Assembly (NCBI RefSeq): GCF_030409415.1
Contig: NZ_JAUFPW010000034.1
Coordinates: 124,001 to 188,000, forward strand
Source: Pedobacter aquatilis
GTDB taxonomy: Bacteria; Bacteroidota; Bacteroidia; Sphingobacteriales; Sphingobacteriaceae
Reading direction: 5' to 3'
DNA length: 64,000 nucleotides
In this document: one piece after another, positions 9,200 through 18,881 of the stretch
Layout: each line of letters opens with the position of its first letter
Position numbering within the stretch: the first letter of the stretch is position 1
The notes under the pieces: model-generated
Told to the model about the DNA's origin: nothing
Database searches by the model: none
Seen by the model: the letters and a program-made list of their open reading frames with translations, nothing else
Position numbers and translations under genes: made by a program

Positions 9200-10201
9200 A
9201 TGGATAATCTATTAAAAAACATACCATATTCCGTATTAGACCTTGCAACTGTTTTAGAAGGGCACACTGCCTCCGATACTTTTAAAAGTAGTTTAGATTT
9301 AGCTCAGCAATCGGAAAATTTAGGTTACAATCGTTATTGGTTTGCAGAACATCATAATATGGCCGGGGTGGCCAGCTCAGCAACAGCAATTTTAATAGGT
9401 TTTGTGGCTGGAGGAACAAAAACGATTAAAGTTGGTTCTGGAGGGATCATGTTGCCTAATCATTCACCGCTGATTGTTGCCGAACAATTCGGAACGCTTG
9501 CGTCATTATATCCAAATAGAATTGATTTAGGTTTGGGTAGAGCGCCAGGGACAGATCAGGTTACGGCTATGGCAATCAGAGGTCAAAACATTCATGCTGC
9601 ACATAGTTTTCCTAAAGATATAGAACAATTACAAAGGTTGTTTTCTGCTGATAACCGTACATCTAATGTTAGGGCGATACCTGGAGAAGGTTTGGATATT
9701 CCGATTTGGATTTTAGGCTCTAGTACAGATAGTGCCCGGTTAGCAGCTGCTAAAGGATTGCCTTATGCATTTGCGAGCCATTTTGCACCTACATATTTTG
9801 AGCAAGCGATTGCAATTTACAGAAATGAATTTCAGCCATCAGAATTTCTGCAATCGCCTTATGTAATGGCTTGTGTTAATGTTGTTGCAGCCGATACTGA
9901 CGATGAGGCCGAGGTTTTATCAAATTCGGTAAAAAGAATGTTTTTAGGTGTGATAACAGGCAAACGTGAAAAATTGAAACCACCGGTTCAAAATATGAAT
10001 TTGATTTGGGATGCGGTGGAAAAGGATGCAGTTGAACAAATGTTGTATTATTCGTTTATTGGTAGTGCTGGTACCATAAAAAATAATTTAGATGCCTTTG
10101 TTACTAAATATGGTGTAAATGAAATTATGAGCACCTCACATATTTATGATCATGATGCAAAGTTGCATTCAAATAAGCTATTTGCTTCACTTTTTAAATA
10201 A
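9200..10201 (+). CDS. LLM-class flavin-dependent oxidoreductase (luciferase-like)
   Basis: The 333-residue cytosolic protein matches the single-subunit YhbW-like branch of bacterial luciferase-like monooxygenases. Visible are [39 protein letters not shown], the [41 protein letters not shown] block that lines the flavin site, and [26 protein letters not shown]. Members reduce flavin or use FMNH2 to oxidise small substrates; the substrate here is unknown. It stands alone with its own upstream region and is followed by the SulP transporter after 75 bp. Confidence 0.9.
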   Translation: MDNLLKNIPYSVLDLATVLEGHTASDTFKSSLDLAQQSENLGYNRYWFAEHHNMAGVASSATAILIGFVAGGTKTIKVGSGGIMLPNHSPLIVAEQFGTLASLYPNRIDLGLGRAPGTDQVTAMAIRGQNIHAAHSFPKDIEQLQRLFSADNRTSNVRAIPGEGLDIPIWILGSSTDSARLAAAKGLPYAFASHFAPTYFEQAIAIYRNEFQPSEFLQSPYVMACVNVVAADTDDEAEVLSNSVKRMFLGVITGKREKLKPPVQNMNLIWDAVEKDAVEQMLYYSFIGSAGTIKNNLDAFVTKYGVNEIMSTSHIYDHDAKLHSNKLFASLFK

Positions 10202-10260
10202 AATGGAGATGATTTAACGTGTAAATTAATTTAAAACCGATTTAACATTTTAAATTAATT

Positions 10261-10268
10261 TACCTTTG
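10261..10268 (+). promoter_or_regulatory. TACCTTTG -7 promoter element for the SulP gene
   Basis: A perfect TAnnTTTG element lies just 8 bp before the ATG at 10277, so the transcript would have only a few leader bases. No clear TTTG -33 box is present at the expected distance. Confidence 0.5.
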
Positions 10269-10276
10269 AATCAAAT

Positions 10277-11812
10277 ATGAAATCATTATTAAATCTATTC
10301 GATTTTAACCAAAAAGTTAATTATAGAAATGAAATTTTAGCAGGACTTACGGTTGCAATGACCATGATGCCTGAGTCACTATCATTTGCAATTCTGGCAG
10401 GCTTTCCGCCATTGGTTGGATTATATGCTGCATTTATAATGGGTTTGGTTACATCCATATTTGGTGGTAGACCTGGATTAATTTCTGGTGGAGCAGGTGC
10501 AACAGTTATTGTACTCATAGCCTTAATGAAATCAAATGGGATTGAATATGTATTTGCTGCAGTAATCTTAGGCGGAGCCATTCAAATTCTTATCGGACTA
10601 TTTAAACTTGGGAAATTTATCAGATTGGTTCCTCAGCCGGTAATGTATGGTTTTGTTAACGGATTAGCTGTAATTATCTTTCTTGCTCAATTGGAACAAT
10701 TTAAAACAGTGGTAAATGGAGAGTTAGTTTGGCTTTCTGGAAATGCACTTTATTTAATGGCAGGTCTGGTTTTATTAACCATAGCCATCGTTGTAATTAC
10801 TCCAAGGTTTACTAAGGCCTTTCCACCATCTTTACTGGCAATTATTATGGTATTTACATTAGTTATGTTATTTAATATTAATACCAAAACCGTTAAAGAT
10901 ATTGCCTCTGTAAGTGGTGGCTTTCCGCCATTTCACATTCCTCAAATTCCATTTGCATTAGAAACACTAAAAATTATTTTTCCGTATGCTTTGATTATGG
11001 CTTGTGTTGGCTTAACTGAAGGATTACTAACCCTTAATTTAGTTGATGAAATTACTGTAACAAAGGGAAATGGTAACAGAGAATGTTTAGCGCAAGGCAC
11101 TGCAAATATTGCTAATGGATTTTTCTTCGGTATGGGTGGTTGTCCGATGATAGCACAAACCTTGGTAAATCTTTCATCGGGTTCTAGGGCAAGATTATCT
11201 GGTATTATCGCATCCTTAACTATTCTTGTAATTATACTTTTTGGCGCTCCAATAATCGAGCGTGTTCCGATGGCGGCACTAACTGGAGTAATGATTATGG
11301 TTGCGGTTGGCACATTTGAATGGGCTAGTTTCAGAATTATTAATAAAATGCCAAAGCAAGACATTTTTATTGGCATAACGGTAGCGCTAATTACCATCCT
11401 TCTACACAATTTGGCATTGGCAGTTTTGGTTGGTGTTATTATTTCTGCGTTGGTTTTTGCGTGGGAAAGCGCAAAGCGAATTAGAGCGAAAAAATATACT
11501 GATGAACTCGGCATGAAGTACTACGAAATATATGGACCATTATTTTTTGCTTCAGTTTCTGCCTTTAATGAAAAATTTGATGTAGTTAACGACCCGGAAA
11601 AAGTTGTAATTGATTTTTCTGAAAGTAGGATAGCAGATATGAGTGGGATTGATGCACTTCATAAACTTACTCAACGCTATGCTGAAGCTGGCAAAACTTT
11701 GCATTTAAAAGCTTTAAGTGCTGATTGCCGAACATTACTGAAAAATGCGGAAGCCGTTATAGAAATCAACATTATTGATGATCCAAATTATTCAGTTGTT
11801 ACTCAAAAATAG
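10277..11812 (+). CDS. SulP/SLC26-family anion transporter with STAS domain
   Basis: This 511-residue inner membrane protein begins with a cytosolic stretch and then the SulP signature region (NEILAGLTVAMTMMPESLSFAILAGFPPLVGLYAAFIMGL). Around 10-14 hydrophobic segments reach to about residue 400, followed by a C-terminal STAS domain (FDVVNDPEKVVIDFSESRIADMSGIDALHKL). Transport of sulfate, bicarbonate or a dicarboxylate are all possible; the internal GGCPMIAQTLVNLSSGSRARLSG block is shared by the family and does not settle it. No sulfate-assimilation or carbonic anhydrase gene is adjacent. It is followed by a strong terminator. Confidence 0.92.
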   Translation: MKSLLNLFDFNQKVNYRNEILAGLTVAMTMMPESLSFAILAGFPPLVGLYAAFIMGLVTSIFGGRPGLISGGAGATVIVLIALMKSNGIEYVFAAVILGGAIQILIGLFKLGKFIRLVPQPVMYGFVNGLAVIIFLAQLEQFKTVVNGELVWLSGNALYLMAGLVLLTIAIVVITPRFTKAFPPSLLAIIMVFTLVMLFNINTKTVKDIASVSGGFPPFHIPQIPFALETLKIIFPYALIMACVGLTEGLLTLNLVDEITVTKGNGNRECLAQGTANIANGFFFGMGGCPMIAQTLVNLSSGSRARLSGIIASLTILVIILFGAPIIERVPMAALTGVMIMVAVGTFEWASFRIINKMPKQDIFIGITVALITILLHNLALAVLVGVIISALVFAWESAKRIRAKKYTDELGMKYYEIYGPLFFASVSAFNEKFDVVNDPEKVVIDFSESRIADMSGIDALHKLTQRYAEAGKTLHLKALSADCRTLLKNAEAVIEINIIDDPNYSVVTQK

Positions 11813-11903
11813 TTTAAGTTTTAAAACCATCTGCCAATCAAGTTGTTATAACATTGTACAAATTTAGTCAGTTCATAATAAGAGAATTGATTAAGTTTAA
11901 AGT

Positions 11904-11940
11904 AGCCCTTTTTGCATTTGCAATAAAGGGCTTTCTTTTT
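11904..11940 (+). terminator. Rho-independent terminator after the SulP gene
   Basis: Stem AGCCCTTT (11904-11911) with AAAGGGCT (11925-11932), partly extended by TGC/GCA in the loop, followed by TTCTTTTT. Confidence 0.75.
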
Positions 11941-12023
11941 GAATGGGGTTTGGTAAATAATTTGTTGTAAAATGATGCAGGTAAAAGGTTTTACTATATT
12001 TACTTTTTAACCGCATATATATA

Positions 12024-13865
12024 ATGAAATTCAATAAATTCCTTATTCCCTTAAGCTTGTTTTTAAGCATTGGAGTTCATGCTCAAACCAATTGGGCCTT
12101 TAAAAAAGATAAAATTGTAACTGATTTTGCTTCGAAAGTAAATCCCGATGCTGTATTGCCAGAATATCCGAGACCACAATTATCAAGAGATAACAATTGG
12201 AAAAATTTGAATGGTTTATGGGAATATGCAATTGTTCCAAAATCTGCTACAGAACCTGCAAAATATGATGGAAAAATTCTTGTTCCTTTTGCGGTAGAAT
12301 CTGCGCTTTCTGGTGTAGGTAAAACTGTTGGGAAAGACAGTGTTTTATGGTATAGAAATAACATTACAATTTCTTCTTCATTAAAAAGTAAAGATGTTTT
12401 GTTACACTTTGGTGCGGTAGATTGGCAAACTGAAGTGTATGTAAATGGAAAGCTTGCTGGCAAACACGAAGGCGGTTTTGACCCATTCAGTTTCAACATA
12501 ACTGCCTTATTAAAAAGTGGTAATAATCAGGAAATTAAAGTAAAAGTTTGGGACCCAACAGATGATGGACCTCAACCGAGAGGAAAGCAAGTTAAAAAAC
12601 CTGAAGGTATTTGGTACACACCAGTAACTGGAATCTGGCAAACCGTTTGGATTGAAGGTGTTTCTAAAACTCACATCATTAACACAAAGCAAACACCAGA
12701 TATTGATGCAAGAACGATTTCCGTTATAACAAATCTGGCATCTGCGCAAGCTGCGGATTTGGTTAAAATTGAGGTTTTAGAAGGCGGGAAGGTTTTATCT
12801 CAAAACCAAGTTAAGCCTGGCGCTACAGCATTAATTTCAGTTAATAAACCAAAACTTTGGTCGCCTGATAGTCCGTTTCTTTACGATTTAAAAATTAGTG
12901 TTGTAAGACAAGGTAAAGTTATTGATGAGGTTAAAAGTTACTTCGCAATGCGAAAAATTTCTACAGGAACTGATGCAAATGGCATAAAAAGAATGTTTCT
13001 GAATAATAAGTTTCTATTTCAATATGGTCCTTTAGATCAAGGTTTTTGGCCTGATGGACTATATACTCCACCAACAGAAGCTGCAATGAAGTTTGATATT
13101 GATGAGCTTAAAAATATGGGATTCAATATGATAAGAAAGCACATTAAAGTAGAATCTGCAAGATATTATAACTATTGCGATAAGATTGGAATGTTGCTTT
13201 GGCAAGATATGCCTAGCGGTGATTTGGGCAACGGTTGGGAACCAAATCCTGGTATTGTTGGCAGAGGAACTGAACAAAAAAGAACTCAAGAATCAGAAAG
13301 TTACTATCGCAAAGAATGGACAGCAATAATGGATGCTTTACACAACTATCCTTGCATTGTTGTTTGGACACCTTTTAACGAGGCATGGGGACAATTCAAA
13401 ACTGTAGAAATTACCGAATGGACGATGAAAAAAGATCCATCGCGTTTGGTAAATAGTGCAAGTGGTGGAAACTTTTTCAATACCGGGCATTTTACAGATT
13501 TACATCATTATCCGCAACCAGCAATGCCTAGGTCAGATTTATTTGGTAAAAATACCATTTTGGTTTTAGGTGAATTTGGAGGTTTAGGCTTACCAGTAAC
13601 TGGTCATACCTGGCAAAATAAAAATAATTGGGGCTATCAAAGTTTTAAAACTGCAGATGAAATGCTGGCCAAATACAAAACTTTTACAGATAGAATGATT
13701 GAGTTAATTCCTTTGGGTTTATCTGCAGCGGTTTACACGCAAACTACGGATGTAGAGGGGGAAATAAATGGTTACATGACTTACGATAGAAAGGTGATCA
13801 AAATGCCATCCTCAGAATTACTTAAACTGCATACAAAATTATATGATGCATCTTTGGTAAAATAA
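12024..13865 (+). CDS. Secreted glycoside hydrolase family 2 (beta-galactosidase/glucuronidase-like)
   Basis: The 613-residue protein has a signal peptide ending VHA-QTNW (~residue 20), a sugar-binding jelly-roll domain with ENLNG-like LNGLWEYAI and KHEGGFDPFSFNITALLKSG, an Ig-like domain (roughly 216-310), and a TIM barrel with KNMGFNMIRKHIKVES and LLWQDMPSG. The acid/base Glu lies in PCIVVWTPFNEAWGQ and the probable nucleophile Glu in LVLGEFGGLGLP. This short three-domain form is common in Bacteroidota; substrates include beta-galactosides, glucuronides and arabinosides, not decided here. It is monocistronic, bounded by terminators on both sides. Confidence 0.9.
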   Translation: MKFNKFLIPLSLFLSIGVHAQTNWAFKKDKIVTDFASKVNPDAVLPEYPRPQLSRDNNWKNLNGLWEYAIVPKSATEPAKYDGKILVPFAVESALSGVGKTVGKDSVLWYRNNITISSSLKSKDVLLHFGAVDWQTEVYVNGKLAGKHEGGFDPFSFNITALLKSGNNQEIKVKVWDPTDDGPQPRGKQVKKPEGIWYTPVTGIWQTVWIEGVSKTHIINTKQTPDIDARTISVITNLASAQAADLVKIEVLEGGKVLSQNQVKPGATALISVNKPKLWSPDSPFLYDLKISVVRQGKVIDEVKSYFAMRKISTGTDANGIKRMFLNNKFLFQYGPLDQGFWPDGLYTPPTEAAMKFDIDELKNMGFNMIRKHIKVESARYYNYCDKIGMLLWQDMPSGDLGNGWEPNPGIVGRGTEQKRTQESESYYRKEWTAIMDALHNYPCIVVWTPFNEAWGQFKTVEITEWTMKKDPSRLVNSASGGNFFNTGHFTDLHHYPQPAMPRSDLFGKNTILVLGEFGGLGLPVTGHTWQNKNNWGYQSFKTADEMLAKYKTFTDRMIELIPLGLSAAVYTQTTDVEGEINGYMTYDRKVIKMPSSELLKLHTKLYDASLVK

Positions 13866-13884
13866 TATACTATAAAACCAATAA

Positions 13885-13912
13885 AAAGGGAGATTAGCAA
13901 TAATCTCCCTTT
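13885..13912. terminator. Bidirectional terminator between the GH2 gene and an orphan receiver gene
   Basis: A perfect 12-bp stem (AAAGGGAGATTA / TAATCTCCCTTT) closed by a GCAA tetraloop lies between two convergent genes, with A-run and T-run flanks, so it can serve both strands. Confidence 0.85.
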
Positions 13913-13913
13913 C

Positions 13914-14276
13914 TTAGTTAGGTGCATATTTTACAACTCGTGAAGCAAAATCATTCAAATCAAATGGTTTGTTTATTAAATCTTCTGCTGTACATTTAGA
14001 TTTTACCTGAGCTAAATGGTTGTTTGCCGACATCATCATAATTGGTATGTTATGTGTTTTAACATTGCCTTTCAGTGCTGTGCAGATATCAATTCCATTT
14101 CCGTCAGGAAGCATAATATCCAGAATTATCATGTCTGGTTTATGGTTTTGCATTTGCTGCCAAAAGGCTTTAGTGTCTTTGCAGCCCTTAACTTCGTAAA
14201 GCTCTTCAGTAAGTAGAAATTCTATAATTTCTCTAATATTTGGATTATCCTCAACAACATAGATGCACTTTTTCAT
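13914..14276 (-). CDS. Stand-alone response regulator receiver (CheY-like)
   Basis: The 120-residue protein is one receiver domain and nothing else: acidic pair E9-D10, phospho-acceptor D53 in MIILDIMLPDGNG, switch serine S83 (MMMSANN) and K103 (NKPF). No output domain or histidine kinase gene is near, so it must act through a protein partner. A similar stand-alone receiver at 22943 shares the DxMLPDGNG core. The stop codon follows the shared terminator directly. Confidence 0.92.
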   Translation of the reverse strand: MKKCIYVVEDNPNIREIIEFLLTEELYEVKGCKDTKAFWQQMQNHKPDMIILDIMLPDGNGIDICTALKGNVKTHNIPIMMMSANNHLAQVKSKCTAEDLINKPFDLNDFASRVVKYAPN

Positions 14277-14364
14277 AAGCTTGAGTTCTATGCTTGTAAT
14301 AACTAAAAATGAAATCTGTTGTTTAGCTTAGTTATTCACAATCATGTACTTATCCACCTCTGCA

Positions 14365-14616
14365 TTAGTTTTTATCGTACCAATTTGGCACAGCGATATA
14401 ATCATCATCCCAAATAATTTCATCATCATCACTTTTAAACCCGGCAGAAATATATTTAATATTTGGTTCTTCCTGAGCTAGTTCAGTTTTAAATTGATAA
14501 GCATCAATAGCCAAATGATGATAAAGTTTAGTTTGTTCTGCTTTATTTTCGGTTAGTAAAATCAGGGCCTTTTCTCCTGTTTTTAGTGTTATAACCACGG
14601 TGCCTTTCACGCTCAT
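14365..14616 (-). CDS. Small acidic protein of unknown function
   Basis: An 83-residue soluble protein with a highly acidic centre (KSDDDEIIWDDDYIAVP). The N-terminal part (VKGTVVITLKTGEKALILLTENKAEQTKLYHHL) predicts strand-strand-helix. I do not recognise the family. It reads divergently from ligD, with about 135 bp between the two starts, so the two may share a regulatory region. The next gene downstream on this strand is the receiver, 88 bp away. Confidence 0.6.
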   Translation of the reverse strand: MSVKGTVVITLKTGEKALILLTENKAEQTKLYHHLAIDAYQFKTELAQEEPNIKYISAGFKSDDDEIIWDDDYIAVPNWYDKN

Positions 14617-14751
14617 AATCTGATACTTTATTCTGTAAAAGAAATGTTAACTAATGTTTCATTAAAAAGGCTAGCCTTCGCTGAAGCTTTCTAAGTTCAC
14701 AGAAGTAAAACCTTTCTATTGCTCTTTGGTTTTTATGTTAAAACAATTAGT

Positions 14752-17445
14752 ATGACTTTAGCTAAATATAAATCGAAACGAGATTTTTCTAAAACTTCAG
14801 AACCTAAATCTGGCAAGAGTTTAAGTAAAACAAAGTTGATGTTTGTGATTCAAAAACATGATGCATCTCGTTTACACTATGATTTTAGGCTAGAAATGAA
14901 TGGTGTTTTAAAAAGTTGGGCTGTTCCAAAAGGGCCATCTACAGACCCCAAAAATAAACGTTTGGCGATGATGGTTGAAGACCATCCTTTTGATTACAGG
15001 AATTTTGAAGGTATAATCCCGAAAGGAGAATATGGCGGTGGAACTGTTATTGTTTGGGATGAAGGAACTTACGAGCCAATTGAGGCTATAAAAGGCAAGA
15101 AAGCTCAGGAAAAACATTTATTAAAACAGCTCAACGAGGGATCGCTAAAAGTTAAACTCCACGGAAAAAAGTTAAAAGGAGAATTTGCACTGGTAAAAAC
15201 AAATGGAATGGGCGAGAATGGGTGGCTATTGATAAAACATAAAGACGATTTTGCTTCAATAAAAGATATTACAAAGGATGGTAAATCCGTGCTTTCTGGT
15301 AAGGATATCGAAACGGTGGAAAAAACATCGGAAATGATTTGGAAAGATGGTCACGAAGAAAAAATTAAATCATCAAAAAAAACACAACAAGATAAGCTAG
15401 AGAAAAAAATAAAATCAGAAGATACTGAAAAAGGCTTCGACGTAAAAAAGTTACTCGCCAAGGCACCAAAAAGTGCTATGCCAAAAAGTATAAAACCGAT
15501 GTTGGCAACCTTAATTGATGACCCATTCGATAATGTTGAATGGCAATATGAGGTAAAATGGGATGGTTATCGGGCTCTGGCATTTGTAAATAAGGGTAAG
15601 GTAGAGCTGCTATCCAGAAATAATAAATCTTTTAACGATAAATTTTACCCGATTTATAACTTACTCGAAAAACAGAAAATAAATGCTGTTTTTGATGGAG
15701 AGATTTTGGTACTGAATGAAAAAGGAGTTTCAAATTTTGGTGCCCTGCAAAATTGGCGAAGCGAGGCAGATGGGGAACTTATCTTTTATGTTTTCGATTT
15801 GCTTTGGTATAATAATAAAAACCTGATGGATTTAACATTATCAGAACGGCAAGCAATTCTTGCCGATGTATTACCAACCGATGACGATAGAATAAGATTG
15901 AGTAAGGTTTTTAAAGCCAGTGGTATAGATTTTTTTGATGCGGCTACAAGAATGGGCTTAGAAGGGATTATTGCAAAAAAATCAAATAGTACTTACACTT
16001 CCGATAAAAGATCAAAGCAATGGTTAAAGATAAAAGCTAATAAAAGGCAGGAAGTTATAATTGCCGGATACACCAAAAATGATGATACGTCAAAGTCATT
16101 CAGTTCGCTATTATTAGGTGTTTATGAAGGAAAAAAACTTCATTATGTTGGTAAGGTAGGAACAGGCTTTTCTGATAAATTACAGAAAGAAATGATTAAA
16201 TCTTTCAATCCATTAGTTACTGATAAGATTCCTTTTGATGAAATTCCAGATGTGAATAAACCATCTAGATTCAGACCAAATCCGCCAAAGGCGAAAGTGA
16301 CCTGGTTAAAACCTGAATTAGTTTGCGAAGTTTCTTTTACTGAAGTTACCGATGACGGCGTTTTCCGTCACCCTTCCTTTCAAGGGATGCGGGAAGATAA
16401 AAAAGCAAAAGATGTAAGTCGGGAAAAAGAAATATCAAGAGAAAAAGTTGTTACGGACGATAAAGAGGATAGTCATTCTAAGGCTTTAAAACCACCAAAA
16501 ACTCAAGAGCCAAAAACTTTATTAAACCCTAAAGATGAAACGCAGGTTCGAAAAATTAAAGGGCATGAGCTGAAATTTACACATTTAAGCAAACTTTATT
16601 GGCCAAAAGAAAAAATCAGTAAAAGAGATATGTTTAATTACTATTATCAGGTTGCTGATTATATTTTAAGGTATTTAAAAGATAGGCCTCAGTCGTTAAA
16701 TCGTTTTCCAGGTGGAATAAATGGGAAAAGTTTTTATCAAAAGGATGTAAAAGGCAAAGCGCCAGATTGGGCAGAAACTTTCCCTTACGAAAATGGGGAT
16801 GGAGAGCATAAAGAATATTTGGTAGGAAACGGTGTAGATAGTTTACTATGGATGGCCTCTTTAGGCTGCATAGAAATGAACCCATGGTTTAGTAGAATAC
16901 AAAAACCAGATAATCCTGATTATTGTGTAATTGATTTAGATCCTGATAAGCATACTTTCGATAAAGTTATAGAAGCTGCCAACGAAACAAAAAAGGTTTT
17001 AGACGCACTTGATGTTCCATGTTTTCCTAAAACTTCTGGTTCAACTGGCATTCATATTTATGTTCCGCTTGGTGCAAAATACAGTTATGATCAAAGTCAG
17101 ATGTTTGCGAAAATTATTGTGAGTTTGGTTAATAAACAGATTCCTGATTTTACAACTTTAGAAAGGATGGTCTCGGCCAGAAAAGGGAAAATGTATTTGG
17201 ATTTTCTTCAAAACAGGCCTGGAGCCACCATCGCCGGACCATATTCTTTAAGACCAAAGCCTGGAGCAACTGTTTCAATGCCTTTAGATTGGACCGAAGT
17301 AAAACCTGGTTTAAAAATGACAGATTTCAATATTCATAATACACTTGAAAGATTGAAATCTGAAGGTGATTTGTTTAAAGGCGTTTTAGGTAAAGGTATT
17401 GATTTGAAAAAAGCAATTGAAAAGGCAAAAAGTACTTTTGGGTAA
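14752..17445 (+). CDS. ligD: Multifunctional DNA ligase D (phosphoesterase-ligase-polymerase)
   Basis: LigD performs bacterial non-homologous end joining with Ku. The ATG at 14752 (MTLAKYKSKRDFSKT) matches the usual family start; an in-frame ATG at 14719 would add 11 residues. From that start (897 residues), the order is: 3'-phosphoesterase (about 30-165; FVIQKHDASRLHYDFRLEMNG), a charged linker, an ATP-dependent ligase with nucleophile K269 in VKWDGYR, and a C-terminal primase-polymerase with DLDPD metal ligands. This PE-LIG-POL order is common in Bacteroidota. No Ku gene is found in the window. The gene stops 1 bp before the convergent DoxX gene. Confidence 0.95.
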   Translation: MTLAKYKSKRDFSKTSEPKSGKSLSKTKLMFVIQKHDASRLHYDFRLEMNGVLKSWAVPKGPSTDPKNKRLAMMVEDHPFDYRNFEGIIPKGEYGGGTVIVWDEGTYEPIEAIKGKKAQEKHLLKQLNEGSLKVKLHGKKLKGEFALVKTNGMGENGWLLIKHKDDFASIKDITKDGKSVLSGKDIETVEKTSEMIWKDGHEEKIKSSKKTQQDKLEKKIKSEDTEKGFDVKKLLAKAPKSAMPKSIKPMLATLIDDPFDNVEWQYEVKWDGYRALAFVNKGKVELLSRNNKSFNDKFYPIYNLLEKQKINAVFDGEILVLNEKGVSNFGALQNWRSEADGELIFYVFDLLWYNNKNLMDLTLSERQAILADVLPTDDDRIRLSKVFKASGIDFFDAATRMGLEGIIAKKSNSTYTSDKRSKQWLKIKANKRQEVIIAGYTKNDDTSKSFSSLLLGVYEGKKLHYVGKVGTGFSDKLQKEMIKSFNPLVTDKIPFDEIPDVNKPSRFRPNPPKAKVTWLKPELVCEVSFTEVTDDGVFRHPSFQGMREDKKAKDVSREKEISREKVVTDDKEDSHSKALKPPKTQEPKTLLNPKDETQVRKIKGHELKFTHLSKLYWPKEKISKRDMFNYYYQVADYILRYLKDRPQSLNRFPGGINGKSFYQKDVKGKAPDWAETFPYENGDGEHKEYLVGNGVDSLLWMASLGCIEMNPWFSRIQKPDNPDYCVIDLDPDKHTFDKVIEAANETKKVLDALDVPCFPKTSGSTGIHIYVPLGAKYSYDQSQMFAKIIVSLVNKQIPDFTTLERMVSARKGKMYLDFLQNRPGATIAGPYSLRPKPGATVSMPLDWTEVKPGLKMTDFNIHNTLERLKSEGDLFKGVLGKGIDLKKAIEKAKSTFG

Positions 17446-17446
17446 T

Positions 17447-17884
17447 TTATTTATTAGTCAAATTATCAATGCTCCATTTATAATTTGTTAAGCAAGACAG
17501 TAATAAAGCGCCTGCGCTTGCAGAAAAAACAGAGTAATTAAATGGTGCTTTTAGCCCTAATGATAATGCCATGCAGATACCAAAACTTAGCAATAGAGCA
17601 AAACTGCCGAATGCCGCCAATTTTGTTTTGTATCCGATAATTAATAAAACACCAAATATAACTTCTCCAATTGTTGCAGTCCATCCAAAAATATCAGACA
17701 ATGTTCTATCAAGTATGGGTAATAAGAGATGAGTATAATCCAAAAAGGCTCTCCAGTTTCCCCATGCAATATTTCCATCAGCAGGATCGAGCCATCCAAT
17801 CCTATCTAAAACAGCATAAATGAAGCTTAAGCCGCCTAAAGCAAGTCTTAAAAAGATTTGGGCGTATGAATAATTATTTCTCAT
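17447..17884 (-). CDS. DoxX-family membrane protein
   Basis: A 145-residue protein with four hydrophobic segments and the family features FLRLALGGLSFIYAVLDRIG near the start and TIGEVIFGVLLIIGYKTKLAAFGSFALLLSFG in the centre. DoxX relatives are small inner membrane proteins, some linked to quinone redox or oxidative stress, but the role of this one is unknown. It ends 1 bp from the convergent ligD stop and is separated from the upstream glp operon by that operon's terminator. Confidence 0.85.
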   Translation of the reverse strand: MRNNYSYAQIFLRLALGGLSFIYAVLDRIGWLDPADGNIAWGNWRAFLDYTHLLLPILDRTLSDIFGWTATIGEVIFGVLLIIGYKTKLAAFGSFALLLSFGICMALSLGLKAPFNYSVFSASAGALLLSCLTNYKWSIDNLTNK

Positions 17885-17952
17885 AGATGAGTTTAGAATC
17901 TTTTCAAAGATAAAATTGATTTGGGCAAAAAAACTTAATCTAGTTTAATAAA

Positions 17953-17981
17953 CAAAAAAGGATAGGCACTCGGCCTATCCT
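17953..17981 (-). terminator. Rho-independent terminator of the glpD-glpK-glpF operon
   Basis: Read on the minus strand: a 9-bp stem (17959-17967 with 17973-17981, core AGGATAGGC) followed by six T. It lies 130 bp past the glpF stop and before doxX. Confidence 0.75.
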
Positions 17982-18110
17982 ATATCTAAACCCAAACATG
18001 CGCTCAAACATGAATGAATTAGTCAAAGGTATTAAATATTTGATTTTAATGCGATATTTATAAAGGGAAAAAGACTGTTAATTCTTTGTTACAGTTACTG
18101 CTAAATCGTA

Positions 18111-18848
18111 TTAATACTTAAAATTTAAAGCAAAGTAAAGCAAAGCTGCCAATGCTGCCCCACAAATCGGACCAACAATCGGTACCCATGCATAAGCCCA
18201 ATCACTACTTCCTTTTCCCTTCATTGGAATGATGCTGTGTATAATTCTTGGACCTAAATCACGGGCTGGGTTTATAGCATATCCTGTTGTTCCGCCTAAG
18301 GCCAAACCAATTACCCAAACTAAAAAAGCAACCGGAATTGCGCCAATAGAGCCTAAACCAATTGGGGTTTTTTCTGTTCCCATTTCTGCATTCGTGAAGT
18401 AGAAAATAACGAATATTAGAACAAAAGTTCCAATAATTTCAGATAAAAGATTGGATTTTAAGTTTCTAATGGCTGGAGAAGTAGCAAAAGGGGCAGCTTT
18501 TAAGCCTTTATCAACTGTAGCATCAAAATGATCTTTATAAATTAGCCATACCAAAATAGATCCAAGCATTGCACCACATAACTGAGCTAAAATGTAGTAT
18601 GGAACCTTAATCCAAGCAAATTTCTGTGTTATGGCTAAAGCAATTGTTACCGCCGGATTTAAATGCGCACCGCTATAGGGTGCAGCTATTACAACGCCAA
18701 CAAATACTGCAAGCGCCCATGCAGTTGTAATTACCATCCAACCACTATTGTTGCCTTTTGTATCTTTTAAAACAACATTAGCAACAACTCCATTACCGAG
18801 AAGAATAATTAGCGCTGTGCCAATAAATTCTGCAACAAACTCTGTCAT
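18111..18848 (-). CDS. glpF: Glycerol uptake facilitator (aquaglyceroporin)
   Basis: The 245-residue inner membrane channel of the MIP family has both pore half-helices: HLNPAVT and AINPARD. The Asp after the second NPA motif is the usual mark of glycerol facilitators rather than water-only channels. It is the third gene of glpD-glpK-glpF on the minus strand, with 33 bp between glpK and glpF, so glycerol entry is expressed with its kinase and dehydrogenase. Confidence 0.95.
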   Translation of the reverse strand: MTEFVAEFIGTALIILLGNGVVANVVLKDTKGNNSGWMVITTAWALAVFVGVVIAAPYSGAHLNPAVTIALAITQKFAWIKVPYYILAQLCGAMLGSILVWLIYKDHFDATVDKGLKAAPFATSPAIRNLKSNLLSEIIGTFVLIFVIFYFTNAEMGTEKTPIGLGSIGAIPVAFLVWVIGLALGGTTGYAINPARDLGPRIIHSIIPMKGKGSSDWAYAWVPIVGPICGAALAALLYFALNFKY

Positions 18849-18881
18849 TTTTATATTTGGTTAAATCAATTAATGAACTTT

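Noticed and set aside
10942-11514. 190-residue minus-strand open frame opposite the SulP gene
   Set aside because: It mirrors membrane-segment codons of the transporter; hydrophobic antisense frames of this kind are common artefacts.
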